A stretch of 47,068 nt of DNA from Cloacibacillus sp. (GCF_020860125.1 NZ_JAJBUX010000076.1:1-47068), one strand, 5' to 3'; positions 24,302 through 34,131 are shown, counted from the stretch's first letter. Program-made: numbers and translations. Notes: generated by a model not told the origin, from the sequence alone.

Positions 24302-25675
24302 TTAATTCGTACTCTTCAACAGCCTCATGAACGCGCTTAATTCCTCCATACTATCAAGCTTTTGCACACTGTCGCATATTTTTCTTATATTCTCATTTGG
24401 AACCGATGTCTTCGCCATATTTTTAAATTTGTCACATAAATCCATATATCCTATCGGAAGTTCGGGGGCGCCCTTAAGACTATATATTGTCTTTACAAAT
24501 GACGTCCCGTTTTTTAATTCTATGCGTATTTTAGCGCTCCGTCTTTGAGGAAATTCAGCTGCTACCTCTTTGTCGACATATACATGTATGAGGGAGCTTA
24601 ATTGTGCCCGCCTGTCATCATTAATATTCTCCTCTTTCAAATCGACTATACCAAAAGTACCGTTAATCAGCGCGCTTGCCACACAATACGGCGTGCTGAA
24701 TCTCGCCTGCTGCGCATCGCACGGGGTTCCTGCGGCGCCTGTTAGGTTAAATGCCACCGGATGGGTCCCGATATCGATCCTTTTGACCTCTTCAGCCATT
24801 ATATTATGCTCGGAGCACAAAGCCACAGTACCTTCAATCGGCGCATGGGTATGCCTGCAGGTAGGGTAAAGTTTTACATATGTATCTTTTATTTCATAAT
24901 TCTCTCCAAGACCTTCAAGCATTTTTGCCGCATCAACGTTGTTGTCGGACATCGCGTTAAATAATCCGCTCACACCGCTAAAAGGCGCTTCCGGCGCTGA
25001 AAATCCGTTTTTCGCCATCATCGCGGAGTAAATTCCGGCAAAGGCTGCGTGTCCGACCATCGCGCCTTTAGAAGACTGCCCTGAGCGGGTCACCTCCATG
25101 AGGCCGGAAGCAAACAGAGCCGATAGGGACAACGCGTTTGCGGCCTGACATGCATTCAGCTGCAAAATCGAAGCGGAGGCAGCCGCGGCCCCCATCGTCC
25201 CGCAAACTGCGGACGGGTGAAAACCGTTTTCTATCAGCAGCGGAGACATGATTCTTGCAAAACGATATGCGACATCGTAACCAATGACGACCGCCAGGAT
25301 TACGCGCCTGCCGCCTATATTGAATTTTTCCGCTAAAGAAAGCGCCGTCGGGATGACGACCGCCCCGGCGTGGGTCCCCGCGTTCCTGTACCCGTCGTCT
25401 AATTCCACGGAATGGGCGTAGGCGCAGTTTATAGCCGCCGCCGCCGGAAAAGAGGCTGTCTCTTTTCTTCCAATAATGGTTGAATACCCGCTGTCTCTCA
25501 TATTTCTTGAGGTATCTATAATCTTGTTGCGATATTCCCAAAGTGAGGAACCTGCCATCGCTGCCGATAATATGTCTATTATCCTTTCTTTAGCGCATTG
25601 GACGATGTCACCCGGCAGATCTTCATATTTTGCCCCGGAGGCAAACTGAGATAAGGTCTTCGCGATTACTTCCAT
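24302..25675 (-). CDS. MmgE/PrpD-family protein
   Basis: A 457-residue member of the MmgE/PrpD fold, which includes 2-methylcitrate dehydratase, cis-aconitate decarboxylase and iminodisuccinate epimerase. All act on branched or unsaturated di/tricarboxylates without a metal. Seen are the helical N-terminal domain with CAKERIIDILSAAMAGS, NCAYAHSVELDDGYRNAGTH (a conserved active-site region), AAAASASILQL, and the YPTCRHTHAPIEG stretch. It is downstream of the Mop gene by 52 bases in the TRAP-headed operon. Together with the PrpF homologue it suggests breakdown of an unsaturated or branched dicarboxylate. The exact reaction cannot be assigned. Confidence 0.9.
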   Translation of the reverse strand: MEVIAKTLSQFASGAKYEDLPGDIVQCAKERIIDILSAAMAGSSLWEYRNKIIDTSRNMRDSGYSTIIGRKETASFPAAAAINCAYAHSVELDDGYRNAGTHAGAVVIPTALSLAEKFNIGGRRVILAVVIGYDVAYRFARIMSPLLIENGFHPSAVCGTMGAAAASASILQLNACQAANALSLSALFASGLMEVTRSGQSSKGAMVGHAAFAGIYSAMMAKNGFSAPEAPFSGVSGLFNAMSDNNVDAAKMLEGLGENYEIKDTYVKLYPTCRHTHAPIEGTVALCSEHNIMAEEVKRIDIGTHPVAFNLTGAAGTPCDAQQARFSTPYCVASALINGTFGIVDLKEENINDDRRAQLSSLIHVYVDKEVAAEFPQRRSAKIRIELKNGTSFVKTIYSLKGAPELPIGYMDLCDKFKNMAKTSVPNENIRKICDSVQKLDSMEELSAFMRLLKSTN

Positions 25676-25727
25676 TTAACCCATCCTCTATCCACACCCA
25701 TAGTAAAATATACTGTTATGGCTGCGC

Positions 25728-28559
25728 TTATTTCAATTTGTCCGCAGCAGCATTCGCTTCGAAATGATCCAAGCGTTCAAACATGTCGCAGCCCAGATCC
25801 CAGCGCTCCTGCCCGACTGCTTCGCCGCGACTTAATGCGTTCATCGCCTCTTTAATTTTTTCCGGAGTTGCCGGCAAAGTGTAGATCCTTGCGCCTGTCG
25901 CATCATATATCGCATTAAGCACCGCGACATGCCCGCATGATTGATATGATTCAGAACATCCGGTGGAATTTTGAGGTCCATATTCCCGCGGCGTTTCGTT
26001 GAAAACTACCTCCGCGTCGTCAGGGATATCGTTTATTGCCGGAATACCGGCTCCCGCCATCGTTCCGTGCCGTTTCATATCTTCATAATTTTCCGTAAGG
26101 GCGAAACCGACGCAATGCGACATCCCGCCGAGGGCCTGTCCAGTTACCGCCAGCCTGTTCCCCACGATACCTATGTCAGAGACAATCCGGTAGCGCAGGA
26201 CCTTCGCTTTGCCGGTTTTCACATCCACCTCCACTTCGGCCAGATTTAGAATAAAATTCTGTCCGACACTGTCAAAACCATGTCCGGTATTTTTATCGAT
26301 ACGTTCGACATCAGAGGGCGATTCATATTTTCCAAAATATTTTGTCGGAATTCCTTCGCTTATCATTTCGGAATAACTGCGAAAAGAGCCGTCCGGCTTA
26401 CGCATCGCGTCAAGCAGTTTGTCGGCGGCGATTTTGGTAGCCCAGCCGGCCATATGATGGGAACGGCTTGAAGAGGCTGACCCCGTGTTCGGGCATGTTC
26501 CCGTATCGTTCTGCACAAGATGTATCTGTTCCGGACGCAGGTTGAGTTCCCGAAGACAGCGATAGGTATGGGCAAGCGTGCCGATATCTGCCCCCTGCCC
26601 CATCTCTTCCCACGTGTTGTAGTGCGTCACGCTTCCATCCTCGTTCAGCTCCAAGGCGACCTCCGCGCTGTCATGCGATTTACCAACGTGATAGCCGCCG
26701 AAACTTACTCCGACTCCGTATTTTTTATCGGCCGTGTTTTTGCGTTTTGCCTCTTCTTTCCACTGTTTATAATATGGGCGCATCAGATCCATCATTTCCC
26801 TCATAGGGTAATTCCTATATGACATGGAATTAGGGGAAAGGTCTCCTTCACGCGCCGCGTTAATGTACCTGAATTCAAACGGATCTATTCCAGCTTCAGC
26901 TGCCAGCATGTCCATGAGGCTTTCGCTCGCCATATACGCCTGAGGAGAGCCAAAAGCACGAAAGGCGATGCCGAAATTGCCGTTGCTGAAACACATCTGG
27001 GAAAGCCCTCTGATATTCGGGACATTATATGGATACCCCAGGAAACGAATAGTTTTCGTAGTAAGCGTGGTAGAGGCGTCGCTGTACGCCCCATGATCGA
27101 TACCCATATGGAATTCCAGCGCTGTAATCCTGCCATCTTTATCACAGGCAAGACGCGCGTTAGTATATGACGCGGAACGTTTGCCGGTGTAATGCTGATG
27201 TTCCGGATATGACAATGTGAGCGATACAGGCTTGTCAGTCGCCATCGCACAGACGGCGGCCAGAGCGGGCATTTGGGCCGACATCGAATAACCGAAGCTG
27301 CCGCCTACGGTATTCTGTACCAGCCGAATTTTTCCCTTTGGGAGGCCGATAGAATCCGCCAGAGCCGCTATATTGCCATATAGATTCTGGCTTTTGCAGT
27401 GGATCATCATCACGCCGTCCTCGCCCCAGTATGCCTGGGCAGTGTCTGGTTCGATCGGCAGATGCGGCTGACGGGTGGTTGAGAAGCTGCCTTCAACAGA
27501 ATATTCGGACACTCTGAATATTTCTCTTGTATCGTCACCCTTAAACAGCGGCTGTTCTATATAAACATTAGGCGACTGCTCGTGTACCCTGATGGCGTCT
27601 TTTGCCGCCGCCTCCATAAAGGTCAGATAGGCGGGCAGTTCTTCGTATATAACCTTTACCTTTTCCGCCGCCATGCGCGCCTGTTTCCTTGTATGCGCGG
27701 CGACTACGGCGACCACGTCGCCGTAACGGAATATTTTTTTATCGCATATGATGGGATGATCCAGCCCGTCGCTGTAGTAATGCGAACTTCCGAGAGGGGG
27801 TATGATGCGCAGAATATTTGAGCCTTTAACATCGGCCGCGGTTATTACCTTTACGACTCCGGGCATATTTTCAGCTTCGTTATATTCTATGCCGAGGATA
27901 TTCGCGTGATGTACTTTCGCCTGCACGACGGCTAAATGCAGCGCTTCGTCAGACATCTGGGCGGCAAAATCTTCGCCGTAATCACATACGCCAAGGACCT
28001 TAGCCAGAGATCCCGGACGGGGGTGGCTGGTGCCGTAGATATCGGCCCCCTCTTCGTGATGATAGGTGATATCCTCCATCGAAGCTTCCCCTCGCATCAC
28101 GGCCGTGGCTGCCATCACCGAATCGATGATTGGTTTATAACCCGTGCAGCGGCAGATATTACGGTGTTTATTGAACCAGTCGCGCACCTCCTGGCGTGTC
28201 GGATTTGGATTGTCCTGCAGCAGGGCCTTAGCCGACATTAAAAAACCGGGCGTGCAGAATCCGCATTGCACCGCGCCATATGTGATAAAAGCCTGCTGGA
28301 GCGGATGCAAAGCCTTCGCGGTACCCATCCCCTCCAGAGTTTCAATGGCCGCATGTTCTTTTATATCCTTAGCTTTTTTTATACAGGAACGGACGACATC
28401 TCTGTTGACCAGCACCGAACACGATCCGCACTGTCCAGCATTACAGCCTATTTTTACGCTCCTAAGCCCCAGCCGGCGCAAAAGGTCGGCCAGCGTATCG
28501 CCTTCCTCAAATGTGACAAATTTAAGAGTTCCGTTGATCATAAAATTTCTTTTTATCAT
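25728..28559 (-). CDS. Mop-type molybdenum aldehyde oxidoreductase, two [2Fe-2S] clusters
   Basis: A 943-residue xanthine-oxidase-family enzyme in one chain. An N-terminal plant-ferredoxin-like [2Fe-2S] domain has Cys39, 44, 47, 59, and a second helical [2Fe-2S] domain has Cys99, 102, 136, 138 (QCGFCTPGF, ICRCTGYKP). The molybdopterin domain follows. The catalytic glutamate is Glu870 in GCSESYQS, and the ending ARIYTLPATPEKIKEAM closely follows the Desulfovibrio Mop pattern. No FAD subunit is fused or encoded nearby, as in Mop. ATG 28559 is my choice (GGAG 12 bases upstream); an upstream in-frame ATG at 28571 and a longer frame exist. It likely oxidises an aldehyde to a carboxylate in this operon. 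Confidence 0.93.
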   Translation of the reverse strand: MIKRNFMINGTLKFVTFEEGDTLADLLRRLGLRSVKIGCNAGQCGSCSVLVNRDVVRSCIKKAKDIKEHAAIETLEGMGTAKALHPLQQAFITYGAVQCGFCTPGFLMSAKALLQDNPNPTRQEVRDWFNKHRNICRCTGYKPIIDSVMAATAVMRGEASMEDITYHHEEGADIYGTSHPRPGSLAKVLGVCDYGEDFAAQMSDEALHLAVVQAKVHHANILGIEYNEAENMPGVVKVITAADVKGSNILRIIPPLGSSHYYSDGLDHPIICDKKIFRYGDVVAVVAAHTRKQARMAAEKVKVIYEELPAYLTFMEAAAKDAIRVHEQSPNVYIEQPLFKGDDTREIFRVSEYSVEGSFSTTRQPHLPIEPDTAQAYWGEDGVMMIHCKSQNLYGNIAALADSIGLPKGKIRLVQNTVGGSFGYSMSAQMPALAAVCAMATDKPVSLTLSYPEHQHYTGKRSASYTNARLACDKDGRITALEFHMGIDHGAYSDASTTLTTKTIRFLGYPYNVPNIRGLSQMCFSNGNFGIAFRAFGSPQAYMASESLMDMLAAEAGIDPFEFRYINAAREGDLSPNSMSYRNYPMREMMDLMRPYYKQWKEEAKRKNTADKKYGVGVSFGGYHVGKSHDSAEVALELNEDGSVTHYNTWEEMGQGADIGTLAHTYRCLRELNLRPEQIHLVQNDTGTCPNTGSASSSRSHHMAGWATKIAADKLLDAMRKPDGSFRSYSEMISEGIPTKYFGKYESPSDVERIDKNTGHGFDSVGQNFILNLAEVEVDVKTGKAKVLRYRIVSDIGIVGNRLAVTGQALGGMSHCVGFALTENYEDMKRHGTMAGAGIPAINDIPDDAEVVFNETPREYGPQNSTGCSESYQSCGHVAVLNAIYDATGARIYTLPATPEKIKEAMNALSRGEAVGQERWDLGCDMFERLDHFEANAAADKLK

Positions 28560-28702
28560 GGTAACAAACATCTCCTTCCGTACTGATGAAAAAGACCTGA
28601 AACAACCAAATTTTTCATTTGGGGCAGGATACATTTAAGTGTGATTGTTTTTTATTGTGTAAATTCATCAAGCGTGTCCATTAACATTATTTAGAGTGGA
28701 AT

Positions 28703-29860
28703 TCATTCCTCTCTGACATATACGAAGCCGTCCATCAGCCTTCTTGCCGTCCGGCCGATCATGGCGCAGCTGACATCGATACCGTCAGGGAAATGATCAA
28801 GCTCCGCCTCGACCTCCATAATCCCAAACGGGTGCCCGATCCGCAGTTTTTTACATCCGTCGCCGCCGCCAGCCACAATCTTATTAACAAGAGTATTCTC
28901 AATGTTGGCGGCCACCATCGTGCATACCGCGCCCGTTCCCATATAGGCCTGTATCATACGCCCCATAGAGAAGAGCCTTCCGATAATATCGATATCCTCT
29001 TTTTTTATCTCTTTTCCGTCAGGAGTAACGTAATCGACAGGTTCGGTATATATGCCGATCTTAGGCAGCGTTTGGCTATTTTTTGCCGCGTCATCGATAT
29101 CTTTCGCGAGCCCTATAGTAACCGCGGCCGTTCCGCGTATTATCTCAAGCAGGCGGGTTATGTCTTTGCAGTCGGCTCTGGCCTCAAATTCATAAGGCGA
29201 TTCCGTCCCCTTCAGGCCAAACTGAGAGGCATGAACAAAAACAACCGGATTTGCCGCATCAACGAAGGAATATTCGTATGTTTTGCCGTCAATTTCAATG
29301 GTATCCAGCGGTCTGCCGCTCGGCAGTACCACGCCAGACACCGCACCCTGGGGGTGGTTGAACTCCAGCTGTATCTTTGCTCCGGTGCCGGGAACCCCGT
29401 CGATAGAGAAGTCCCCCTCCGTAAGCGCCCGTCCGTTTTTTACCGGTACGCGCGCGTTTATGATCTTTTTTGTGTTCACGTTGTATATCCTAACCCTGGT
29501 AATCGGCTCAACGGCTTCAACAAGTCCTTCATCAACAGCAAAGGGACCCACCGCGGAAGAAATATTGCCGCAGTTCATCGTCTTCCCGACTACGGGATGA
29601 TCGACGCTCACCTGGCCAAAAAAGTAATCGACGTCAGCATCGTCTCTTTCGCTCTTTTTGATTATGGCAACCTTGCTGGTGGATGTGGTCGCACCGCCAA
29701 GGCCGTCAATCTGACGAATATCGGGGCTTCCGAAAGCGCTCAAAATCATCCTGTCCCTCAGCGCCTCATCCCGCGGCAGGTCTTTATCGTGAAAGAAAAG
29801 CGCGCGGCTGGTTCCGCCCCTCATAATTACGCACGGTATCCTCGTATTTGGTTTCATCAT
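28703..29860 (-). CDS. PrpF-family isomerase (aconitate/methylitaconate isomerase-like)
   Basis: A 385-residue protein of the PrpF family (diaminopimelate epimerase-like fold), whose members move a double bond in unsaturated tricarboxylates or in 3-methylitaconate. The signature start PCVIMRGGTSRALFF, the GLGGATTSTSKVAII loop, and the mid-protein MNCGNISSAVGPFA (cysteine region) are all present. It starts with ATG overlapping the stop of the alcohol dehydrogenase gene (ATGA), so translation is coupled. With MmgE/PrpD in the same operon it points to an unsaturated dicarboxylate intermediate. True 2-methylcitrate cycle genes (prpB, prpC, acnD) are not here. Confidence 0.92.
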   Translation of the reverse strand: MMKPNTRIPCVIMRGGTSRALFFHDKDLPRDEALRDRMILSAFGSPDIRQIDGLGGATTSTSKVAIIKKSERDDADVDYFFGQVSVDHPVVGKTMNCGNISSAVGPFAVDEGLVEAVEPITRVRIYNVNTKKIINARVPVKNGRALTEGDFSIDGVPGTGAKIQLEFNHPQGAVSGVVLPSGRPLDTIEIDGKTYEYSFVDAANPVVFVHASQFGLKGTESPYEFEARADCKDITRLLEIIRGTAAVTIGLAKDIDDAAKNSQTLPKIGIYTEPVDYVTPDGKEIKKEDIDIIGRLFSMGRMIQAYMGTGAVCTMVAANIENTLVNKIVAGGGDGCKKLRIGHPFGIMEVEAELDHFPDGIDVSCAMIGRTARRLMDGFVYVREE

Positions 29861-31035
29861 TTGCAGCAGTCCTCCAAAATCATCATATAATCTTTAAAAG
29901 TCATCTTCACCGGATTCCTGTAGTGATAGAATTTTTGATACTGTGTATAACTATCCTGGGCTATCTTTTCAAAGTCTTCCCTTGAAGGCTTGAAATCTGA
30001 CATTTTTACAGTGATGCCGACGTCGCGGATAAGTTTCTCCAATCCATTGACAACGATTTCTCCGACATCGGCAAGAGGTACGCCGCGCACATCCAAATCC
30101 ATAGCCTCCGCGATGCTGCGATATTTTTCCATCTGCGCCGGAAAATTGAATCTGGCCACGGATGGCATTACAAGAGCGATAGACAGGCCGTGATTGATAT
30201 GTAACTGGGGTCCCACATGTCTTCCAATGCAGTGCATATTGCCGCATCCGGTGTTATTGAAGGCAAGTCCTCCCATAGCGCTGCCCACTATAAGGTCAAG
30301 CGCAGCCTGCCGGTTGCCGCTGTTGCCGTAAACGGCCCGCAAGTTGCGGCTTATAAGCATGATCCCCGAAAGAGAAAGCGCCTCGGTAATGGGATTCGCA
30401 TTCAGCGCTATGTAAGATTCAAAGCTATGACTGAGCGCATCGATACCGCAGCAGGCGATCTGGCCGCGCGGGCAGCTGTCGATGCTGTTTCCGTCAAGGA
30501 AAGTGACCTTTGCCGCCCCCAGCACGCGGTGTCCGACGGTAAATTTAACGTTCTTTTCCTCGTCGTGCACCACCGCCATATTTGTTACTTCAGCGGAGGT
30601 TCCCGCCGTCGTTGGAATGGTAAAAAGCGTCATCGGCGGTATCGAGTATTTCTCATACCCGGCCCAATCCGGCCCCTTGCCTCCGTTTGTGGCGAGGACG
30701 CTGGCCAGCTTGCATATGTCCATGACGCTGCCGCCGCCAACCGCGATCATTAAATTACAGGCGTTTTTCAGCAGTATCTCGCAGACCGTGTCGACGTTGC
30801 GCAGCGGAGCCTCTTCTTCCGCCTCATTCCATATAAGATAGGGACATTCGCTCTTTTTAACATAGTCGATACAGTTTGCATAAAACTTTGTTTTGCTGAC
30901 GTTTGGGTCGGAAACGATCAGAATTTTTTCGCCGCCGCAGGCTTTTATCTCCTCGGGAAGCTGTTCTATACAGTTCGTTCCCACGACCATTCTCGTATGA
31001 TTCTCATAGTAGGTGTTTTTTTGGTGATAAAACAT
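29857..31035 (-). CDS. Iron-containing alcohol dehydrogenase
   Basis: A 392-residue group III alcohol dehydrogenase, converting an alcohol and NAD(P)+ to an aldehyde or the reverse. The nucleotide-binding GGGSVMD stretch is at 100-106, and the metal site is formed by Asp199, His203 (GIDALSHSFE), His268 and His282. These have the 4- and 14-residue spacings typical of the family. AAGGAG precedes the ATG. It is placed after the TRAP permease gene and overlaps prpF. It could feed the Mop aldehyde oxidoreductase, giving an alcohol-aldehyde-acid sequence. The substrate is unknown. Confidence 0.94.
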   Translation of the reverse strand: MFYHQKNTYYENHTRMVVGTNCIEQLPEEIKACGGEKILIVSDPNVSKTKFYANCIDYVKKSECPYLIWNEAEEEAPLRNVDTVCEILLKNACNLMIAVGGGSVMDICKLASVLATNGGKGPDWAGYEKYSIPPMTLFTIPTTAGTSAEVTNMAVVHDEEKNVKFTVGHRVLGAAKVTFLDGNSIDSCPRGQIACCGIDALSHSFESYIALNANPITEALSLSGIMLISRNLRAVYGNSGNRQAALDLIVGSAMGGLAFNNTGCGNMHCIGRHVGPQLHINHGLSIALVMPSVARFNFPAQMEKYRSIAEAMDLDVRGVPLADVGEIVVNGLEKLIRDVGITVKMSDFKPSREDFEKIAQDSYTQYQKFYHYRNPVKMTFKDYMMILEDCCK

Positions 31036-31071
31036 GGAATATCTCCTTTACTCGCAAACCTGTATTCCACA

Positions 31072-32355
31072 TCACATGAGCACGCTTGGGAGCCATGTGA
31101 CCATAGGCGCCGTGGCGCAGACGATCAGCAATCCTACGAGCATGACATAGAAAAAAGGCATTATGTTTTTGATAACATCCGGAATCTCAACCTCGAATAT
31201 ACGCCCGGCTATATACAATGACGCCGCCATCGGGGGAGTGATCATCCCGATCGCTAGATTGGCTACCGTCATGGCGCCAAAGAATACTGGGTCTATGCCA
31301 AACTTCAACGCTATCGGGTGAAGGATCGGGGCAAGCATAACGATGGCGGATGATCCGTTTTCGATCATACCCGCAAAGATATAGATAACATTTACCACAA
31401 GCAGGAACTGCCAGGGAGCGCTGAGGTTCTGCACCGCCATCGCGGCAAGGCGTTCGGGAATCTGTTCTCTGGTAAGGACAAAGCTGAGACAGGATACATT
31501 GCCGATTATAATTATTATCGTCGCCGCCGCGACGCCGCTGGCCAGCAATATCCGGGGCAGGTCCTTAACTTTAATGCTCTTGCTCCAGAACATCCCCACC
31601 AGCAGTGCGTAAAATACGGCGGCCCCGCCGGCTTCCGTGGGGGTAAATACCCCGGAATATATGCCTCCCAGTATAATTACCGGGGTAACCAAAGCGGGAA
31701 TCGAAACAACAAAATTTTTGGCGAGAGTGTCAAGAGAGAAAGGGATAACCGTTCCATAATTATATTTCTTACATATATAGAATTCATATACCATCAGGCA
31801 AAGGCCAAATATAACACCCGGCCATACGCCGGCTAAAAGAAGCTCTCCGACAGAGGTATTAGTTGTGACTCCATATACGACCATTGTGATGCTCGGCGGT
31901 ATCAGCGAACCGAGAGGCCCCGCCGCGGCGACCGAACAGGCGCTGAAGACCGGAGGATAACCGTCATCTTTCATCCCCTTAGCCATTACTGAAGAGATGG
32001 CGGAGGTCGTCGCCGGACCTGAACCGGAGACGGCGCCGAAAAACATACAGGCCAGCGTCGCGATAATCGCCATAGATCCCCGCATCGAGCCGGCCAGCGA
32101 CTTCGCGAGATTTACCAGCGCCTGAGAAATCTTCCCCTCATACATGAGGTCACCGGCTAATATGAAGAGCGGTATCGCTATCAACTCGAAAGAATTTATT
32201 CCGTTAAATGTTCTCTGCGCAAGAACTATCAGGTAACGCAGATTGTCCGTATAGAAAAAATAGGAGACGGCCGTAAGTCCCAATGAAAACGCTATCGGCA
32301 GACCTACAAGCAAAAACACGACCAGACACAGAACTAGAAATGCACCTATACTCAT
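31072..32355 (-). CDS. dctM: TRAP transporter large permease subunit (DctM)
   Basis: A 427-residue inner-membrane protein, the cation-coupled core of a DctPQM transporter, with about 12 hydrophobic segments. It shows VFLLVGLPIAFSLG, FFGAVSGSGPATTSAISSVM, PLGSLIPPSITMVVYG and FTPTEAGGAA, all standard for DctM. The ribosome site GAGGTGA lies 7 bases before the ATG. It sits between dctQ (11 bases upstream) and the alcohol dehydrogenase gene and is cotranscribed with both. Confidence 0.96.
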   Translation of the reverse strand: MSIGAFLVLCLVVFLLVGLPIAFSLGLTAVSYFFYTDNLRYLIVLAQRTFNGINSFELIAIPLFILAGDLMYEGKISQALVNLAKSLAGSMRGSMAIIATLACMFFGAVSGSGPATTSAISSVMAKGMKDDGYPPVFSACSVAAAGPLGSLIPPSITMVVYGVTTNTSVGELLLAGVWPGVIFGLCLMVYEFYICKKYNYGTVIPFSLDTLAKNFVVSIPALVTPVIILGGIYSGVFTPTEAGGAAVFYALLVGMFWSKSIKVKDLPRILLASGVAAATIIIIIGNVSCLSFVLTREQIPERLAAMAVQNLSAPWQFLLVVNVIYIFAGMIENGSSAIVMLAPILHPIALKFGIDPVFFGAMTVANLAIGMITPPMAASLYIAGRIFEVEIPDVIKNIMPFFYVMLVGLLIVCATAPMVTWLPSVLM

Positions 32356-32366
32356 TTATAATCACC

Positions 32367-32852
32367 TCAATACTTCTTAGAAAGATTTTTTATTGTCACG
32401 GACGTGTTTTTTAGCTCAAAGAGAAACATAGACAAAAAACCAACTGGAAGGATTATATAGACATATAAAATGGGCATTCTCACCGTGAGACATGAGGTGC
32501 CGATACTGTTCAGGCAAAAGAACACCGTCTGCTTAAAGATGACGGCGAAAAAAAACAGCGCCAAAACCTGAGCGAACAGCTTTACGGAGTTTTTCAGCAG
32601 AGGCTTGCGCTCAAGAAGATAGGGCATTATGTCGACCGCCAGATGCTGTCTGTCATGCGTCGCCTTAGCACTTGCCACCATCGTAAGCCAGACAAAATTA
32701 TACCGGCAGAACTCTTCGCTCCACGGTGCCGGAAGATGGAGCGCAAATCTATTGATAATTTGAAAACCAATCAGCAGGCACATACTGCCCATTAAGACCC
32801 ACGTCAGAAAATTTATTACCTTATACCACTTTTCAAGGATACACCAAGCCAT
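32367..32852 (-). CDS. dctQ: TRAP transporter small permease subunit (DctQ)
   Basis: A 161-residue membrane protein with four hydrophobic segments, the small TRAP subunit that assembles with DctM. Typical are PAPWSEEFCRYNFVWLTM and the HLAVDIM stretch after the second helix. AGAGGAG is about 9 bases ahead of the ATG. It is followed by dctM after 11 bases and preceded by dctP. Confidence 0.93.
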   Translation of the reverse strand: MAWCILEKWYKVINFLTWVLMGSMCLLIGFQIINRFALHLPAPWSEEFCRYNFVWLTMVASAKATHDRQHLAVDIMPYLLERKPLLKNSVKLFAQVLALFFFAVIFKQTVFFCLNSIGTSCLTVRMPILYVYIILPVGFLSMFLFELKNTSVTIKNLSKKY

Positions 32853-32995
32853 ACACGTCAGCTCCTCTTGTGTTATTGTGTTGACGTTTAACCAAACTAC
32901 ACGGCTGTAAGATCAGAGTCCGATCAGATTTGACTGTAATATGATAAGGTGGTGTCTGCATACAACATCATGCAGACACCGTAATATTGATGTTA

Positions 32996-33979
32996 TCACT
33001 GTTTTTGTATTCTATTGAAAATCTCCATAACAACGGAAAACTGCGGGTCCTTATATACCGGGGCGCAGACCTCTTTCCATTTTTCGAGCTCAGTCTTATT
33101 GAGTTCTATCACCTTACCGCCGCCTTTGACAAAGCCATCATACGATGTTTGGGTATCTTTCACGTGATAGGCTCTCTCCGCCTTTGTCGCGCCCAGCGCC
33201 GCGCGTTCGATTATATTCTGCTGTTCCGGGGTAAGCGACTTCCACAGCTGCATGCTCATTATGAAAGGCTGTGTGTTGAAGTTCATGTTGATTTTCGTAA
33301 AATACTTGCCCACCTCAAACATTTTGGATGCGTAAATATTATTTATCGTCTGAGTTTGAGCGTCTACCGTCCCTAACTGCAGCGCGGAATAAACCTCGCC
33401 GAACGACATAGGCGTCGTAACTGTGCCAAGCGCTTTGCTCAAAGCCGCGTAGCTGGGCCCTTCCTGGATTCTAAGCTTTTTCCCTTTTATATCCGCTGGC
33501 GTGCGTATCGGCATTCTTGAATGAACCTCGGCAAGGCCGTTTCTCCAAAACGCCAATACCTTTATACCCTTTGATTCGACAGATGCTTTTAGCTCGTCGC
33601 CGATCGGCCCGTCAAGGACCTTGTCTGAATGATCCCAATCTCTGAAACAATACGGCATCGTCAAGACGCCGAACTTCGGCGAATAGGCCTCGAGAATGAT
33701 CGAAAATACGGACGCGAAGTCCATTGTGCCCATAGAGCAGCTCTCCGCCAGCGCGGATGCTTTTCCCATCGTTCCGTTGGAAAAGATCGTAACTTCCATC
33801 TCTCCTTTGGAATATTCTTTGACTAATTTGGCAAATTCCACCGCGCCGATGTGATAAGGATGTATTTCCGGCTGTTCGTGCGCCAGCTGAAGCTTCATCA
33901 CAGCCTCTGCCTGGTTCACTGTGACTCCCCAAAATGCTATGCACAAAGCGCAGCAAAACATAAAAACACTTTTTTTCAT
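32996..33979 (-). CDS. dctP: TRAP transporter solute-binding protein (DctP)
   Basis: A 327-residue periplasmic binding protein. A signal peptide of about 26 residues ends near NQAEA. The DctP domain contains GTMGKASALAESCSMGTMDFA, the GPSYAALSKALGT region, and the ligand-carboxylate arginine context KLRIQEGPS typical of organic-acid-binding members. ATG 33979 follows AGGAGGG by 5 bases; the upstream frame to 33997 has no better site. It is the first gene of the long catabolic operon. A carboxylate ligand is very likely from the family; which one is unknown. Confidence 0.95.
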   Translation of the reverse strand: MKKSVFMFCCALCIAFWGVTVNQAEAVMKLQLAHEQPEIHPYHIGAVEFAKLVKEYSKGEMEVTIFSNGTMGKASALAESCSMGTMDFASVFSIILEAYSPKFGVLTMPYCFRDWDHSDKVLDGPIGDELKASVESKGIKVLAFWRNGLAEVHSRMPIRTPADIKGKKLRIQEGPSYAALSKALGTVTTPMSFGEVYSALQLGTVDAQTQTINNIYASKMFEVGKYFTKINMNFNTQPFIMSMQLWKSLTPEQQNIIERAALGATKAERAYHVKDTQTSYDGFVKGGGKVIELNKTELEKWKEVCAPVYKDPQFSVVMEIFNRIQKQ

Positions 33980-34101
33980 TTTTACCCTCCTAAACATCTA
34001 CGTGCTCTCATTAAAAATACTGACGACGCTCCCCCATATTGCAAGATAAAAATAATATTCTAAAGTTACTTCTCTTCTAATCACCACCTTTTATCACTAT
34101 C

Positions 34102-34115
34102 CGGAATAAATTTCG
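34102..34115. promoter_or_regulatory. Imperfect dyad CGGAATAAATTTCG just downstream of the TRAP promoter
   Basis: A 14-base partial palindrome (CGnAATnnATTnCG) at or just after the expected start site of the TRAP/Mop operon. It is a possible IclR-type operator. It does not match the dyad in the IclR gene's own promoter. Confidence 0.35.
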
Positions 34116-34131
34116 TATTTCGATAATAAAA

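Noticed and set aside
28793..29890. Plus-strand open frame of 365 codons opposite prpF
   Set aside because: Antisense shadow of a gene with strong PrpF motifs.
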